This document shows, one piece after another, positions 24,936-37,054 of a stretch of 64,000 bases of DNA. Below the pieces are notes generated by a model. The model did no database searches. It had not been told where the DNA came from and worked only from the letters and a program-made list of their open reading frames with translations. The stretch covers positions 4,405,586-4,469,585 of the forward strand of contig CM055077.1 in NCBI GenBank assembly GCA_029204045.2, written 5' to 3'. Positions within the stretch are counted from its first letter, which is position 1. Each line of letters opens with the position of its first letter. Position numbers and translations under genes: made by a program. This stretch comes from Tillandsia leiboldiana (Eukaryota > Streptophyta > Magnoliopsida > Poales > Bromeliaceae).

Positions 24936-25330
24936 TTATTTTTGAAGAAAAGTCATATTTTCCAGTAGTCTTGGTCTTTTCAGTCAAAAACTCTAGATCC
25001 TTATAGGCCGAAAAGGGTTTATCCCTACATTTCGTATAGGTGGGATTCTCCTGGACAAAGGTTATTAACAATATTAAACTAAAATATGATTATACTGGAA
25101 TAATAAGTTGAAAGCGTGAATAATTTAATTTACCGCTATTACAACATCCCAGTCACTTCGATCACCAGCTGTGGGAATGTTGTGAACATAATCTCATTCC
25201 CAGCCGTTCTTGTTTGCTAGGTAGTTGTACATCATGAAACTTTTCTTTAGATCTTTCGAATGGTTCTTTATTTGGTCCTTCGTTAGTTTCATATTATTGT
25301 TACAATTGAATTCACTAACTAATCCTAACC
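24764..25330 (-). pseudogene. Harbinger ORF1 (Myb/SANT-like), N-terminal part
   Basis: Minus-strand fragments include KNHSKDLKKSFMMYNYLANK (about 25200-25270) and NPTYTKCRDKPFSAYKDLEF (about 24985-25045). These match the Myb/SANT-like domain of plant Harbinger ORF1 (compare the usual N-P..K..R-K-PF-Y..L pattern). Stops and the LTR insertion break it. Removing the LTR and one target copy rejoins it in frame with the part at 22078. Confidence 0.65.
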
Positions 25331-26835
25331 TACACTAAGTTAGTAAATGAGCCATTAACATTGTTCCCTAAAGTATCTGGGAACACGTTCTACTACTATA
25401 TTTAATATTACCAATTTCATTTGGTGCGTCCTCGAAGATTACATCTTTCTTCTGAATGGATTAGTGTTTTTTGAATGAACGCATTTGTAGTAAAAATATG
25501 TAAAAATATGTGTACTTCATAATAGTGTTCATGCAAATCGGTACAAGTAATTCAGCATAACTTATATAAACAAAGTATAATATCTATGTCCACAAAATTA
25601 CGGAGTAATACGAATATGTAAACTTCGAATATATAGTACGCACACAAAATCACATGTATAAGAAAGCAAAGAGGCAAATATAAGTAATGTGCGAAATAAA
25701 CTACATTTAAACTAGTAGTGAAAATCAACAGAAATGTCTAAGTTCAACAAGTCTACTAGATGATTCTTATGATTATTAGTAAAAGATCATCATTAATAGT
25801 AAGATTACGTTTCCACAAATGCATTACATATTCGTCAATAACGCGAATGTTGCGTCCACAAAAGTGGTATACGAAGGAAGCACTTCCTAAAAAAATATAC
25901 ATTTGTTGCACAAATTTAGAATTGTGGCTTGTTGTGTTATGTGGCTCAAGTGGTTACTAAGTAGCATCGGGGTATAGCGGATTGTAAATTCATGCCATCC
26001 ATCAAATGCTTATGGTAACTGTTATCATCACTGTAATTTTTACAAATCATCCTTCATTGCTGTCACTTACTCCAGTAAATTGTATATACATAAAATTCAG
26101 ATTACAACTCAAGTCATTGAACACATGAAATTTTCGGATGTAATTCATCATATACTTACTCTTCTATTATCTACACATAGCATTCAAACTACTGTTCAGA
26201 AATGTATCACAGGTGATTAACAAGTTACATAATAGTTAGGGCATAGCATAGAAAGAGATGATGAGCATGCTGTATAGGATCACAATACATTTAAATTATG
26301 TCATGAAAATATATAATATTACAGATGACAAAAGTAATAAAGATAGCGCAAGTAGATATGAGAGAAGTCAAATCTTGCTAAATAAAAACCTTACGCAATG
26401 GGGACAGTTGTGTGTGATCCAGACATTACTGTTCGGGCAAAGCGATGCAGTGGAAGAAGTTCTACGAAGATTGGTAGCATATCCCCAAACAAGACAGAGG
26501 TGCAGTAGCTACAAACAAAACCCACAAAAGCAACACACAAGATAGATCTACACGATACACACACAACGGATTGACCTCAGGATGAGTACCTTTACGGTCG
26601 GCGTGATGGTGGCACTCGCGGAGCTCGGCAAGGTTGAAGGGGGATGGACGAGAGAAAGAAGATGGATTCCCAGCGATGGAATAGCACGCAGAGAGTAGGG
26701 AGAGAGAAAAAGTACAAACCCTTTTCTAAAGTATTTTGAGGTCGCAATTCGGGGCGGATTTATGAGATCCGGAGGGTGGGTGACGACAAGGAAAGCTTCG
26801 AAAAGATGGAGGACTGTACAGAAACTCTAGATTCG
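25331..26835. other. Harbinger 5' flank and unassigned sequence
   Basis: 25331-25520 may hold the start of ORF1 in decayed form. The rest shows no recognisable protein. 26540-26830 is purine-rich and GC-richer, like a transcribed leader. I found no convincing right terminus for the Harbinger element here. Confidence 0.35.
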
Positions 26836-27864
26836 AGGCATCGTTTGGTTGGGGCACACAAGGAAGAGGGTTCCTTTGGAGGAAGCGAAAGGCCACTCAG
26901 GGGCGACAAAGTGGCCAACTTCGCACAGATCGAAAGGTAACGTGAGAATCCGATTAGTGCGAAGATGGCGATATCCTACGCAGAGGTGAAGAAGAGAGGT
27001 AGATTGAAGAGATGAGGGAGATGTGAGAAAGAGAGGAGCTTCTCAGATGTGAGGAAGATGGAGCTTCAGAGAGATGAGCAGAACGTGAAAAAGACAGGCT
27101 TTTCACGGAGAAGAGGAAAAAAAATGAGCTTTTGTGGGGTGAGAAATGGAGAGCACCAAGCTTCACGCAAGGGCAAGAGGGGGCGGATGGCTGAGTGGAA
27201 CAACTTGTTCCACCAATGGGGTGGTAACTGTTGTTCCTGTGACACCCCGATAGTCCCACATTGGATGGGAATGGAGTTGTGATTGAGTGTATAAGAGACA
27301 TAGACACTAATAATAATAATTGGGCTTAAATATTTTAGGCTGTAGTTTGGACTCAACAAGTTATTATTGCTAGTGGACCGGGTCGTTACATTTGGTATCA
27401 TAGCCAATCACCAGCCAGAAGTATGTGACGAGTCTCGGCTGAGACTGGGTCTAGATGATAGGGCTAGCGAGATAAGTCTCAGTTTGCCTAGTGATCTTGG
27501 GTTGTATGTGTGATTGGACTGATCAGGACGTCAGGCCTAAACGGGAGGAGTTTATGACACCCCAATAGTTTCACATTGGATAGGAATGAAGTGGTGATTG
27601 GGTATGTAAAAGGCATGGACACTAGCAATAATAACAGGCATGGACACTAGCAATAATAACTGAGCTTAAACATTTTGGGTTATAGTTTGGATTCAACGAG
27701 TTATTATTGCTAGTGGGCTAGATTGTTACAGCTCGATCTCACCCTTAACAGGTTATCCCATAACCGTTATGGGTGGGAACTATTTCCCACCCATAGGTTA
27801 TTGTGTTTTGGGAACAAGAGGGGGATAATCCTTTATTCCCTTTGTTTTCCAACCAAACGGTGCC
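26836..27864. mobile_element. Harbinger-like element with a nested TRIM
   Basis: The left end GGCATCGTTTGGTTGG and right end CCAACCAAACGGTGCC form good inverted repeats. TAA follows the right end, but the left flank reads cga, so the usual 3-bp duplication is missing. The left part is purine-rich. The TRIM at 27240-27730 fills its right half. Either this is a separate element or its right end is that of the decayed Harbinger element. Confidence 0.5.
27240..27730 (+). mobile_element. TRIM retrotransposon (miniature LTR element)
   Basis: Two direct repeats, 27240-27390 (151 bp) and 27555-27730 (176 bp), start TGACACCCC and end GTTACA. Directly after the first comes tttggtatcatagcc, close to the initiator-Met tRNA primer-binding sequence. 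A purine tract (aaacgggaggag) stands before the second. The internal domain is only about 164 bp with no open frame. The second LTR contains a tandem copy of ggcatggacactagcaataa. A mobilising partner would be needed in trans. Confidence 0.8.
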
Positions 27865-29274
27865 TAAGAGCACCGTTGCATTCACAATCTATATTTTTAT
27901 CATTTAAAAAAATATTTTTAATATAAATTTTAAAAATAGACGGAATAGCAATAGAACCTAAACTCTCAATGGAATGAAATTGGACTAAATGTATGAACTT
28001 AAAATTTTAAAAATGTAAAATATGTATTTACAACGAACACTTGAATAAATAATTATGATTGTTTACAAATTTTTCGTGTCGATTATAAATATTGTCGAAC
28101 ATAGCGAGATTTTCAGTCCAACTTGATTGAGTCACATTTCTTCAGAAACTCTAATGCTAAATTAGCCGCATCAAAATATTAAAAATATGTGAATAATAAT
28201 ATTTTTAATAGTATTTTATCTCAACTCATAAAATTGCATCTATTTTCTTATCTAATAAATTATGACTTTGGAGTTGCATATACTATGTCATTATTGATAT
28301 ATTATCACATATATACTACTTCTCATCTATTAAATATCTAATTACCTTTAGCAAATAAAGAGCTATACACGCTTAGCAAGAAGTATATATATGTTCACAC
28401 ATCCAAAGATAACATAAGGTTGTTTAATTAATGCAATCAAACTATACAGCATGGGTAGGCTTTTCAAAGTTGTAATTTTTCATGATTTAAATTTTAGATT
28501 AGTCAATGAAGCCACCATATATAACTTTAATTAATTGCATGCAAGTATTAATTTATTAAATAATTAATTAAAGTAAAAGTATGCACAACCTATTTCTCTT
28601 AATTATCGTGTCATAGAACATGTGACCTCACCACTAAAATAACATGCCTCACATGTCTCGCATGAGCTAGCATTAATTAAAATCCCATGCAATATCTCAC
28701 ACTTTTATTTTATTTTATTTTATTTTATTTATAAAACTAAATAAATAGAACTAATCTGAATTATAGACTATTTTCAATCAATTATCTAATTTTTTAAAAA
28801 ATTAATTTTATATTTTTTTTAAATTTTTTTGATTTGATTCAATCAAAAATATTTTGACTTCATCAAAATTTAAATGCAATATTATTTATATTTACAAATT
28901 TAATTACTATACATGAAAATGTATTTCTCACAATTAAGAGGTAAGAGGTAGAGTAGTAAATTTAGAATTTTGAAAAATTTAGTAGATGTATAGTTCACAT
29001 AAGTTCTATAAATTTTTACCTCCATATTTTCACCGATTGCTATATATCTTTCTCTTTCAAAAGAATATATATATACATTAATTATTCAACTTCATGAAAA
29101 AATTATCAATGAAACACAAATAGATGGATCTTACACAAATTAAGAACATAAGTGCTCATAAATCAAACATAAAAAAACCCAAAAAAAAAAAAGAAAAACT
29201 CCACAATAAAATGCGCTCTCAAATGTGACGATCGAAACCATGCATGCATGCAAACAAATGCGTACTGATCTCAT
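27865..29274. other. AT-rich region downstream of the first FLA gene
   Basis: No open frame of note. It contains a (ttttatttta)n tract at about 28705-28730. The last few hundred bases should include the 3' untranslated region of the minus-strand FLA gene, though I cannot place a poly(A) signal with confidence. Confidence 0.5.
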
Positions 29275-30033
29275 TTAGTAAAAGAGACCCATGAATATGC
29301 TGCTTATCATTGTCATCGTCCCAATGCCGAGAAGAGCAGTGCCGGTGCCTGCAGCCGAGCTGGTGCCGCCTCCGGGCGGCGCATCCGTCGACGGTGGCGA
29401 AGCAGTCGAGGTGGCCGGCGGCGTTTTCTTGGCGGGCTTCGGCGCCGCCGGAGCGGGGGCAGCGGCAGGCGGCTTGGCCCCGAAAATGCTGTACGGCAGC
29501 AGGACGTTGTCGACGGAGAAGACGGCGAGGGGGAAGTCTGTGCGGAGGGCGTTGCCGACGGGAGTGGTGACGACGCCGGTGGAGATGTTGACCTGGCTTG
29601 AGGAGCTTGTGATGTTGAGCAAGTCCACGCCGCTGGCACCGGAGGCCTGCGTGTTGATGGGGTTGCTGGCGGTGGCGAAGAGGGCGAGGGTGTAGAATCG
29701 GGGGAGGACGTGGAAGAGGACCAGCTCGATCTGCTCCTGCAGGGAGAGGGCGTTGAGGGTGCCGGCCTTGAGCGACTGGAAGGCGCCGTCTGTCGGGGCG
29801 AAGAAGGTGAGCCCGTTGTAGGAGTTGTTCAGCTGGCTGTTCAGCTGCTCGTCCACGCGGGTCGCCTGCAGGAGCCGGATCAGGGTCGAGTAGTCTCCGC
29901 CCTTCTCGAGCACCGCCGTCACGTTCGGCGGGCCCGACGCGGCGGTCGGCCCGGGTGCGGCAGGCTGCGCGGCGGAGGGGACGAGAAGGACTGAGGACAG
30001 AAGGAGGAGGATGGAGATGGCCATGGAGGTCAT
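29275..30033 (-). CDS. Fasciclin-like arabinogalactan protein, intronless
   Basis: A 252-residue cell-surface proteoglycan of the plant FLA family, closest in layout to the single-domain group A members (FLA11/FLA12 type), which act in secondary walls and stem mechanics. In order it has a signal peptide (1-22, cut after PSAA), a short Pro/Ala glycomodule (23-36), one FAS1 domain (about 37-185) with the H1 motif TFFAPTDGAF (76-85), the central LFHVLP (106-111) and the H2-like FPLAVFSVDNVLLP. A Pro/Ala/Thr/Ser-rich arabinogalactan region follows (about 187-228), then a hydrophobic tail fitting GPI anchoring. Several N-x-S/T sites are present. Length and layout are complete. A paralogue lies 6 kb to the right on the same strand. 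Role in wood or fibre walls is inferred from the group. Confidence 0.92.
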   Translation of the reverse strand: MTSMAISILLLLSSVLLVPSAAQPAAPGPTAASGPPNVTAVLEKGGDYSTLIRLLQATRVDEQLNSQLNNSYNGLTFFAPTDGAFQSLKAGTLNALSLQEQIELVLFHVLPRFYTLALFATASNPINTQASGASGVDLLNITSSSSQVNISTGVVTTPVGNALRTDFPLAVFSVDNVLLPYSIFGAKPPAAAPAPAAPKPAKKTPPATSTASPPSTDAPPGGGTSSAAGTGTALLGIGTMTMISSIFMGLFY

Positions 30034-30100
30034 GAGAAATACCTAGGAAGTTCGGAACTTTGAATTATGGTGACAGGAAGGAAAGGTGGATCGATATAAG

Positions 30101-30115
30101 TGTTTATATATAAAG
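30101..30115 (-). promoter_or_regulatory. TATA box of the first FLA gene
   Basis: On the minus strand this reads ctttatatataaaca, about 70-80 bp before the ATG. It would start transcription near 30075 and leave a leader of about 40 bases. Confidence 0.55.
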
Positions 30116-32089
30116 AAAAAGAAATATTAACTAATTTTTTTAAAAAAACCTTGTTCCTACTTGATCAAAAGGCCAATTTGCATAAAATATTCATCTATTT
30201 TGAGATTTTATAAAAGTGAGGTTCCAATTTTATGATTTCGGATCACCTATCACTATCTCTTAAAAAATATTATTATAATAAAATTATGTTATACTGATAT
30301 TTTTCAGTATTTTTAAATTTTGAAAAAATACTACGCGCTAACAAAAATATTGACACTTATTATTAATATTACTATATGTGCAGTAGTTAGCGTGTACCAT
30401 CAAATCGTGTTGCGCTATTTACCAACTTCGTTATTTGCATATTTTTAAATAAAAATTAAGTAAATATATATTTCTACCTATTCACCAGCTCCACGTATAA
30501 TTATTTCTTGTAAATATTAAAATTTTTAATAAAAATAATATAATAATTTTATATTAAATAATATGTAGCATTTTTTTTTATATTTTATATAATATAAAAA
30601 AATTAATTAAATGTTATTATTCTGGCTTGAAATAACTTAATTTGAAAAAGAATAATTGCTTACATCTAGAGACAAAGGAGAGCCAGGCAATTATTGTTTA
30701 CAAATGCGTGCACCCATTGTGCCAGTTAATCACCAAAAGCGTTGCATATTAAGGTATTGTTTTGCTCCGAAAGTGATAAACGGTTCTTGATTATTTCTGA
30801 TATAAATATAATTTTTAAAATAAATAAAAATAATATTAATTTTGTGTTTTAATATTAATTAATAAATTAATTAACAATAAGGATTGTTAATTAATATTTA
30901 ATTAACTACAAGTAATTAAATGAATTAATTAATTATTTAATTGTTACATAATTAATTAAAAAATAATTAGATTAGTTAAAATATTACTTAGTTAATCAAT
31001 ATAAATATTAGTTATTATATAAACACATTAAATAATTAATTTTTAATTAACTAATTAATTATAAATAATAAAATAATTGTTCAAATAATTAATTAAATAT
31101 TTATTAAAATAAATAAATCAAGTAATTAATTAATTAGTTAATTAATTAATATATAATATATTAATTAATAATATTTTATTATTAAATTAGTAAAAATATA
31201 AGGAGTGAAATTGTTATTCCTCCTTAAACCCTCTTAACATATTATTTTATAATAATCCTTTTTCGAAAGGTTCTACTATTCATGATTCGAAAAAATTAAT
31301 AGTACATTTCCACTACGAGATAATTTAATTTATTTTATTCGACTTAAAATATTTAAATCTAATTAATAGTTTTAAATATATTTTTAAATATATTTTTTAA
31401 TTTGATATAAAATTATTAAAATATCACATCACTATAAAAATTAATATTTATTCTTTTTTAATATTTAACTATGCTTAAAAAGTCTAAATATAGTTTGAAG
31501 TAATATTTAAAAGCGTCGATTAAAGCATCAGTAAATAAAGAGTCGTCTCGTATATATATACGCGCGGATGCTTATGGCTATTGTTGATAAAATATATTCT
31601 AATATTTTAAAATATCAAAATATTTTAAAATTTTAATTTTTAAAATATTAAAAAATTAAAAATAATAATAAAATTTATTATTTAATAAAATTATTTTATA
31701 CAATAAAAATTTATATAACATTATTTTTGAAACGTCAATATTTACTATATTTTAAAAATATTTGGGAATGTTTTTTTTTTTTTTTTCTCAAATGTCATCT
31801 AAAAAATATTTTTATATTATTTTTTTTTTTTTAGTATGTAAATAATACATAAATACAGCTGTGGAGACAATAATCCCTCGTGACTTGTAATAAGGTGGAC
31901 TTGGAATTTGTAAGTACAATGGAATGAGCTGGATCTGATTTGGGAGTACTTGGGGAAATGCTACACAAAATAAGTTGTTGCATGTCACGTTATAAATAAC
32001 CTACGTGCATGTTCAAAAAACTATACAAAAAAGAAAAAAAAATGATAACGTTCTAAATATTTTTTTAAAAAAACTTAAAAGAAACTGAG
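30116..32089. other. AT-rich intergenic region with CACTA-MITE remnants
   Basis: About 30283-30405 matches the left half of the small CACTA MITE (ataaaattatgttatactgat, later gtgcagtagttagcgtgtac). Around 31428-31545 is a further possible remnant (cactataaaaatta, kagcgtcgattaaag-like). 30840-31190 is ttaattaa-rich low-complexity sequence. No gene. Confidence 0.45.
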
Positions 32090-32790
32090 CATTGTATTAA
32101 TTATATTTGAAAAATAGTAAACAGTAGTTATCATGGTTTCCATTATTGTATATAATAATATATTGTTTAATTTATAAAAACTCTGTAAAGTTCTAGCATA
32201 ATTTACATATATTAATCATCTAAGTAAGCACAATAAAATAATCAAAACAAAACAGTGCTAATCATGATACATTTGCGAATAATCCGAAGGAAAATTATAT
32301 ATGAAGCTGGTTTTATTAGAAATATTCATCTAATATATCAAATATATAGCAGGTATTTTAATGAATTACCCACCATTTTAATTTATCATGTGGTATATAT
32401 TTTCGATGATTTGGGACTTTGAATTGGCTAAACTAGAGATTAATTGTATTTAAATTAAACAAGTACGAGAATAGTAGTTTTTATGGCGTGCATTGTTAAT
32501 TACTTTATATAATATGTTGTTTAATTTAATAAAATTATGTGAAATTTAATTTAGCATAATTTAAAAATATTCATCTACGTACGTACGTAGAAGCTCAAGT
32601 ACGTCTATGAGTACGTAGACCCCGCCCAAAGCGCAGAAAAATAATTTAAATGAAACAAAATAAAATAAAAGCACGTTGTTTATTGAATAGCCCAGAGAGT
32701 GCTAATCATGATGATACATTTAAAATAAATTTCAAGAATAATTATTAAGTTGATTTTATTAGAAATATTCATCTATTTTGGACTCCATTG
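32090..32790. repeat. Diverged direct duplication of about 350 bp
   Basis: Two blocks, about 32090-32340 and 32445-32790, share the order ttgtatataata(a)tatgttgtttaattta, gtgctaatcatgat(gat)acattt and attttattagaaatattcatct. The second carries an insertion with repeated acgtacgtacgtag. No coding capacity. Confidence 0.55.
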
Positions 32791-34102
32791 TATATATGTT
32801 ACAATGAATCCAGCTACTATCCTAGGATGGCAACCGGGTCGGATTTTGGAACGAAAAATTCGAATCCGATTATAAATTTAAAATTTAAATTAAAATTTAA
32901 ATATTATGAATTTTAAAAATTTATATTCAAACTCAAACCCAATTAAAAATTTGAAATTCGAATTCGAAATTTTGAATCAAAAATAAAAATTTAAAATTTA
33001 AGTCTAAAATTAGAATCAAATTTTAAAAAATAGGTTTGATCTAGAAAATTAGGAAACTAATGCTAAAAATTATAATCAGAGTTTCAAAATAAAATTGCCA
33101 AATATTCTATTGAGTCAAAAATCACTTTTAACTCTAAAATCATCTTTCAAAAACTAAACCAAACACCAACTATATTATCTTTTTACTCTAACTGTGTGGT
33201 CTATCAATGGATTATTTAACTAGTGTTAAATTATGTAAAATGAATAATATTTTTATATTTTTATATTTAATATTTTTGCTCATCATTTGATTCGAAATTT
33301 TTTGATAAACTTGTGACGTAGTTTGAATTAAATAAAAAAAAAAAAATACTATAAATATGGCGTGACTCGAACTCAAAACATCCTGTAATTTGACATGATT
33401 CGAATGCAGGACTTGCTGCTCTCAGAACTTACTATTAAGATGCCATATTAAAAAATATAAAATAATTTTTATCCTTCAAAAACTTATGTTAATATAGAAT
33501 AATATTTTTATATTTTTATATTTAATAAGTTACCGGTGGAGAATGAAATGGAAGCACCTTGTGACTTTTAGATTTATATTTGGGTAATGTTATCAGTATA
33601 TTATTATCCCCTTTTCTTTTGTTTTGGGGTTTTATTGTTCCTATTTATCTTTAATTTGGAGTTGTGTTATATTATATTTTCTAAAATTATATGTTTTTGT
33701 AATCAAGCTCTATGTTTTAATGAAAACCTAAGGTTATTTTATTTTTTTAAAAAAACATAGATAGATATTAATTTGGTTCAACAATTGATTTATTACTTAA
33801 TGAATTAATCCATGAAAATTTTCAATTTTATTTTTAGAAATTCACACTCCCTTTTTTTTTAAAGGGGATACGAATGTAACCTATATAAAATATAATGTGA
33901 AAATCAAATTCATTAAGTGAAAAAAGTTTAGAATTAGCTAATTTTAATATCATATTATTCAAAAATTTAATAATATAATAATAAATAAAAAACTAAAAGT
34001 GTATTTAACACATTCTTTGTGGGTGCCAAAGCAAACATATATAAACTAATGAGGGGTCATTATTCATCATTTTATAATGAATCAATCTAATGTTATCTTT
34101 AT
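32791..34102. other. AT-rich intergenic region
   Basis: Contains simple aaatttaaaattt repeats (32860-33030). A short block at about 33355-33450 reads on the minus strand like a decayed tRNA-derived sequence (gagttcgagtcacg and cattcgaatc), so it may be a SINE remnant. A poly(A)-ended block near 33590-33770 may be a retroposon 3' end. None is firm. Confidence 0.35.
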
Positions 34103-34640
34103 ATCCAAAAATTAATATAAATTTTATGCTTTTCACAACGAAGTACTGTTAATTTTCTTTAGCACCAATCTTATTCTTTGAATAATAAAATATAAAATTT
34201 ACACACGAAAGTTGAAAGTTGAGCGAACAAATATTATTTTTTTTCATCCTGTTTAGTTTGAGTACAAAAATGAAATAAGCTCTCTTTGTACCCAAATACT
34301 ATTGGGTTAAGAAAAGAATAGGCTGGTACACTTATTCCCCCCCTCCCACACCAAATTAATATAAATTAATATAAATTTATATCCAAAAATTAATATAAAT
34401 TTTATGCTTTTCACAAAGAAGTACCGTTAATTTTCTTTAGCACCAATCTTATTCTTTGAATAATAAAATATAAAATTTACACACGAAAGTTGAAAGTTGA
34501 GCGAACAAATATTATTTCTTTTCACCCTGTTTAGTTTGAGTACAAAAAGAGAATAAGCTCTTTTTGTACCTAAACACTATTAGGTTAAGAAAAGAATAGG
34601 CTGATACACCTATTCCTCCCCTTATCGGATTGTTCCGGTT
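34103..34640. repeat. 278-bp tandem duplication
   Basis: The block beginning atccaaaaattaatataaat at 34103 recurs at 34381 and runs to about 34640 with roughly a dozen differences. Both copies contain ttgaaagttgagcgaacaaa and the Tourist-like ggttaagaaaagaataggct. Confidence 0.75.
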
Positions 34641-34664
34641 CAAAGGGGGATTTGTGTTTCCGCA

Positions 34665-34718
34665 CCCCCCCCCCCCCCCCCCCCCCCTCTTAGGCTCCCT
34701 CTATGTCCCTTCCCAAGG

Positions 34719-34762
<44 letters not shown>

Positions 34763-34763
34763 C
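34665..34763. repeat. C23 homopolymer and poly-T tract
   Basis: An uninterrupted run of about 23 C at 34665-34687 is followed at about 34722-34762 by about 41 T. Such runs are unstable and error-prone in assembly. Confidence 0.8.
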
Positions 34764-36068
34764 ATGCTTCTTTTGACTTTATTATTTTTTTATTTTTTTA
34801 AATTAGAATTTTTAAATTTTAAAAGATATTTAAATTTTAAATTTTTTATTTTATAAATTTTAATTTTTTTAATTTTATTTTTTAATAAATCTAAAAATTT
34901 TATTTTATTTTTTTTTGTAAAAAAAATATTAATTTTAAAATTTTAAAATTTATATAATTTTTTTATGATTTTTTTAAAATTTATATAAATTTAAAAATTA
35001 AAATTTTTACTCCCACTTAAAATTTAAAAATTAATTTTTTTTACTCCTACTTAAAATTTTTATAAAAATTAAAATTAATAAATATTAAAATTTGAAACTT
35101 TAATTTTGAAAAAAAAAAAACTAAAAAGAAAATGACATTTTAGTCTTTTAACACAAAAATCAATTCTCTATTTCTTTTATTCTTTAATTATTTTCAAACA
35201 CTATTTTTCTTATACCTGTTACTAACCTAAAATCCAACCAAACACAAATTTATAATAATTCCAGCTTATTCAAAAAATTAGGTACTACTAGTTTTCTCTT
35301 ATCAAAGTCTTTTAGAATCAACTGCAAACTAGAAAAAAAAAATAAATACAAACATTCAATGATTCAAAACACAAATATTAATGTCACATGCATAAATCCA
35401 ATTTAATAAATTAAAAATAGCAATGCTATCTGTAAATTTAAAAAATAAGTATAAATAGTAGGTACGTTCTATTCATCCAAATGTTAATATTTTCATACTA
35501 ATTTTCTCAATTTTTTTATATTGAAAACGTAATATATCTGTTAAAATTTATAAATAAATGATATAAAATTTAGAAATAATTATTTGTGTATCCCTGAAAT
35601 CTGAAAAAATATTTGATTTATCCCTCTTATTTTTTTTTTTTCTAATATACCCTTCATACGTTCCACCGTTATTAAAAATATTCCTATCGTTTTCTTTTGT
35701 TAAGTTAACTAGATTAAACAAAAGTTAAATAATAATCGGAGTTGAAATTTATTAGATATACCTATTTTGTCCCTATTTATCAAAACTATTAAAAATTTTA
35801 AGGTTACATAAAAAAAAAAATTAGTTATGGTAGAAGGGTATATTTGAAAGGGCAAAATGATAATTTCACACAGATAACGGCAGCTTCAAATGGTACACTA
35901 ACAGAGTTTAACTTCAGGATATTTTAGAAAGAAGTTGGAACGTAAGAAAATAGTTTTAATATTAGCCTTCTAAGAGAGATAAATCTAAAAACAGAAATTT
36001 TTTTTAAGAATATATAGAAAATTGCCCCTAAAATTTATGTCTTATTTTTTAATGTACTTATAGTATTG

Positions 36069-36107
<39 letters not shown>

Positions 36108-36155
36108 TCTCTCAAAAAAAAAAAAAAAAAAAAAAAAAAAAACAACCAATATTTC
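34764..36155. other. AT-rich region downstream of the second FLA gene
   Basis: Low-complexity aaattttaaa sequence to 35110, then Tourist-like remnants (aaccaaacacaaatttataa near 35235) and an inverted pair (gatttatccctcttatt at 35617, aagagagataaatc at 35970) that may bound a short MITE. A (CT)n-(A)n tract lies at 36069-36142, immediately beyond the FLA stop codon. Confidence 0.45.
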
Positions 36156-37010
36156 TCAAAGAAGGCTCCCAAGAATGCACACCACTCCCAGCCCTACAAT
36201 GCCAGTACTCCACACTATCCCTCTGCCCTTCATCAACCCAGCCCTCAAGCTGCTGCTGCTGCTGCTGCTGCTTTCCCCAGCGGTAGTTGTGTCCCCTGCG
36301 GACGACGGCGACGTCGCGTTCGTGGGCTTCTTTGCCGCTGCAGGAGGGGGCGCTGCGGCCGGCGGCTTGGCCCCGAAGAGGTCGTACGGCAGCAGGACCT
36401 TCTCGATCGAGTACACGGCCAGCGGGAAGTTGGAGACGAGCGTGTTGGTGATCGATGTGTCGTCGATGCCCGTCGACACGTTCACCTGGTTCGTCGTGCT
36501 CGTGATGTTCAACGTGTAGACGCCGTCGTTCCCTGCAGATCCACGTTAAACATAAAATATTAAAATATTGTTCTCTAAGTCCAACAGTATTGAAAAATGG
36601 AGTAACAAACGTAGACCTAGCATTTTTTTTTAAGGTAAAATGACTTTATTTCAGTCAGAATAAACCGAAATACATAAAGTTACAAACGTACAGAATTCAT
36701 ATGAATTTTAGATCAATTAATTTTACTATTTAATATTTAAATTTAAATTTTAAAATGAAAGTGCGTTAATCGGATTTAAATTAAACTAATTGAAGAATTA
36801 AAAAATAAAATCAAAATTTTGAAAGATCATATAATTAATTCAGAATGATTCAGTTCTAGTAAATTCCATATATTTTTATGTAAATAAATTATTCATGTTA
36901 AAAGAATAAAATGATTATTTAAAATAAATATTAGATCTAAAATTTTGTCCTCAACAAACTAAAATCTCTAAGAAAAAGGTATAGAAATATTCAAGTGTTA
37001 ATTCGAGGAT

Positions 37011-37054
<44 letters not shown>

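Noticed and set aside
26258..26545. 95-codon plus-strand frame
   Set aside because: No recognisable domain, and it lies beside decayed Harbinger sequence; no splice or promoter support.
26836..27864. Treating the ends at 26836 and 27864 as a firm Tourist element
   Set aside because: Inverted ends match well but the flanking 3-bp duplication does not (cga against taa), so it is kept only as a moderate-confidence call.
29291..29994. Long open frames on the plus strand opposite the first FLA gene
   Set aside because: They arise from GC-rich codons of the real minus-strand gene and show no family resemblance, signal peptide or domain.
36066..36563. 165-codon plus-strand frame opposite FLA exon 2
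   Set aside because: It starts in a (CT)n/(A)n microsatellite and then reads the antisense of the FLA exon; composition only.
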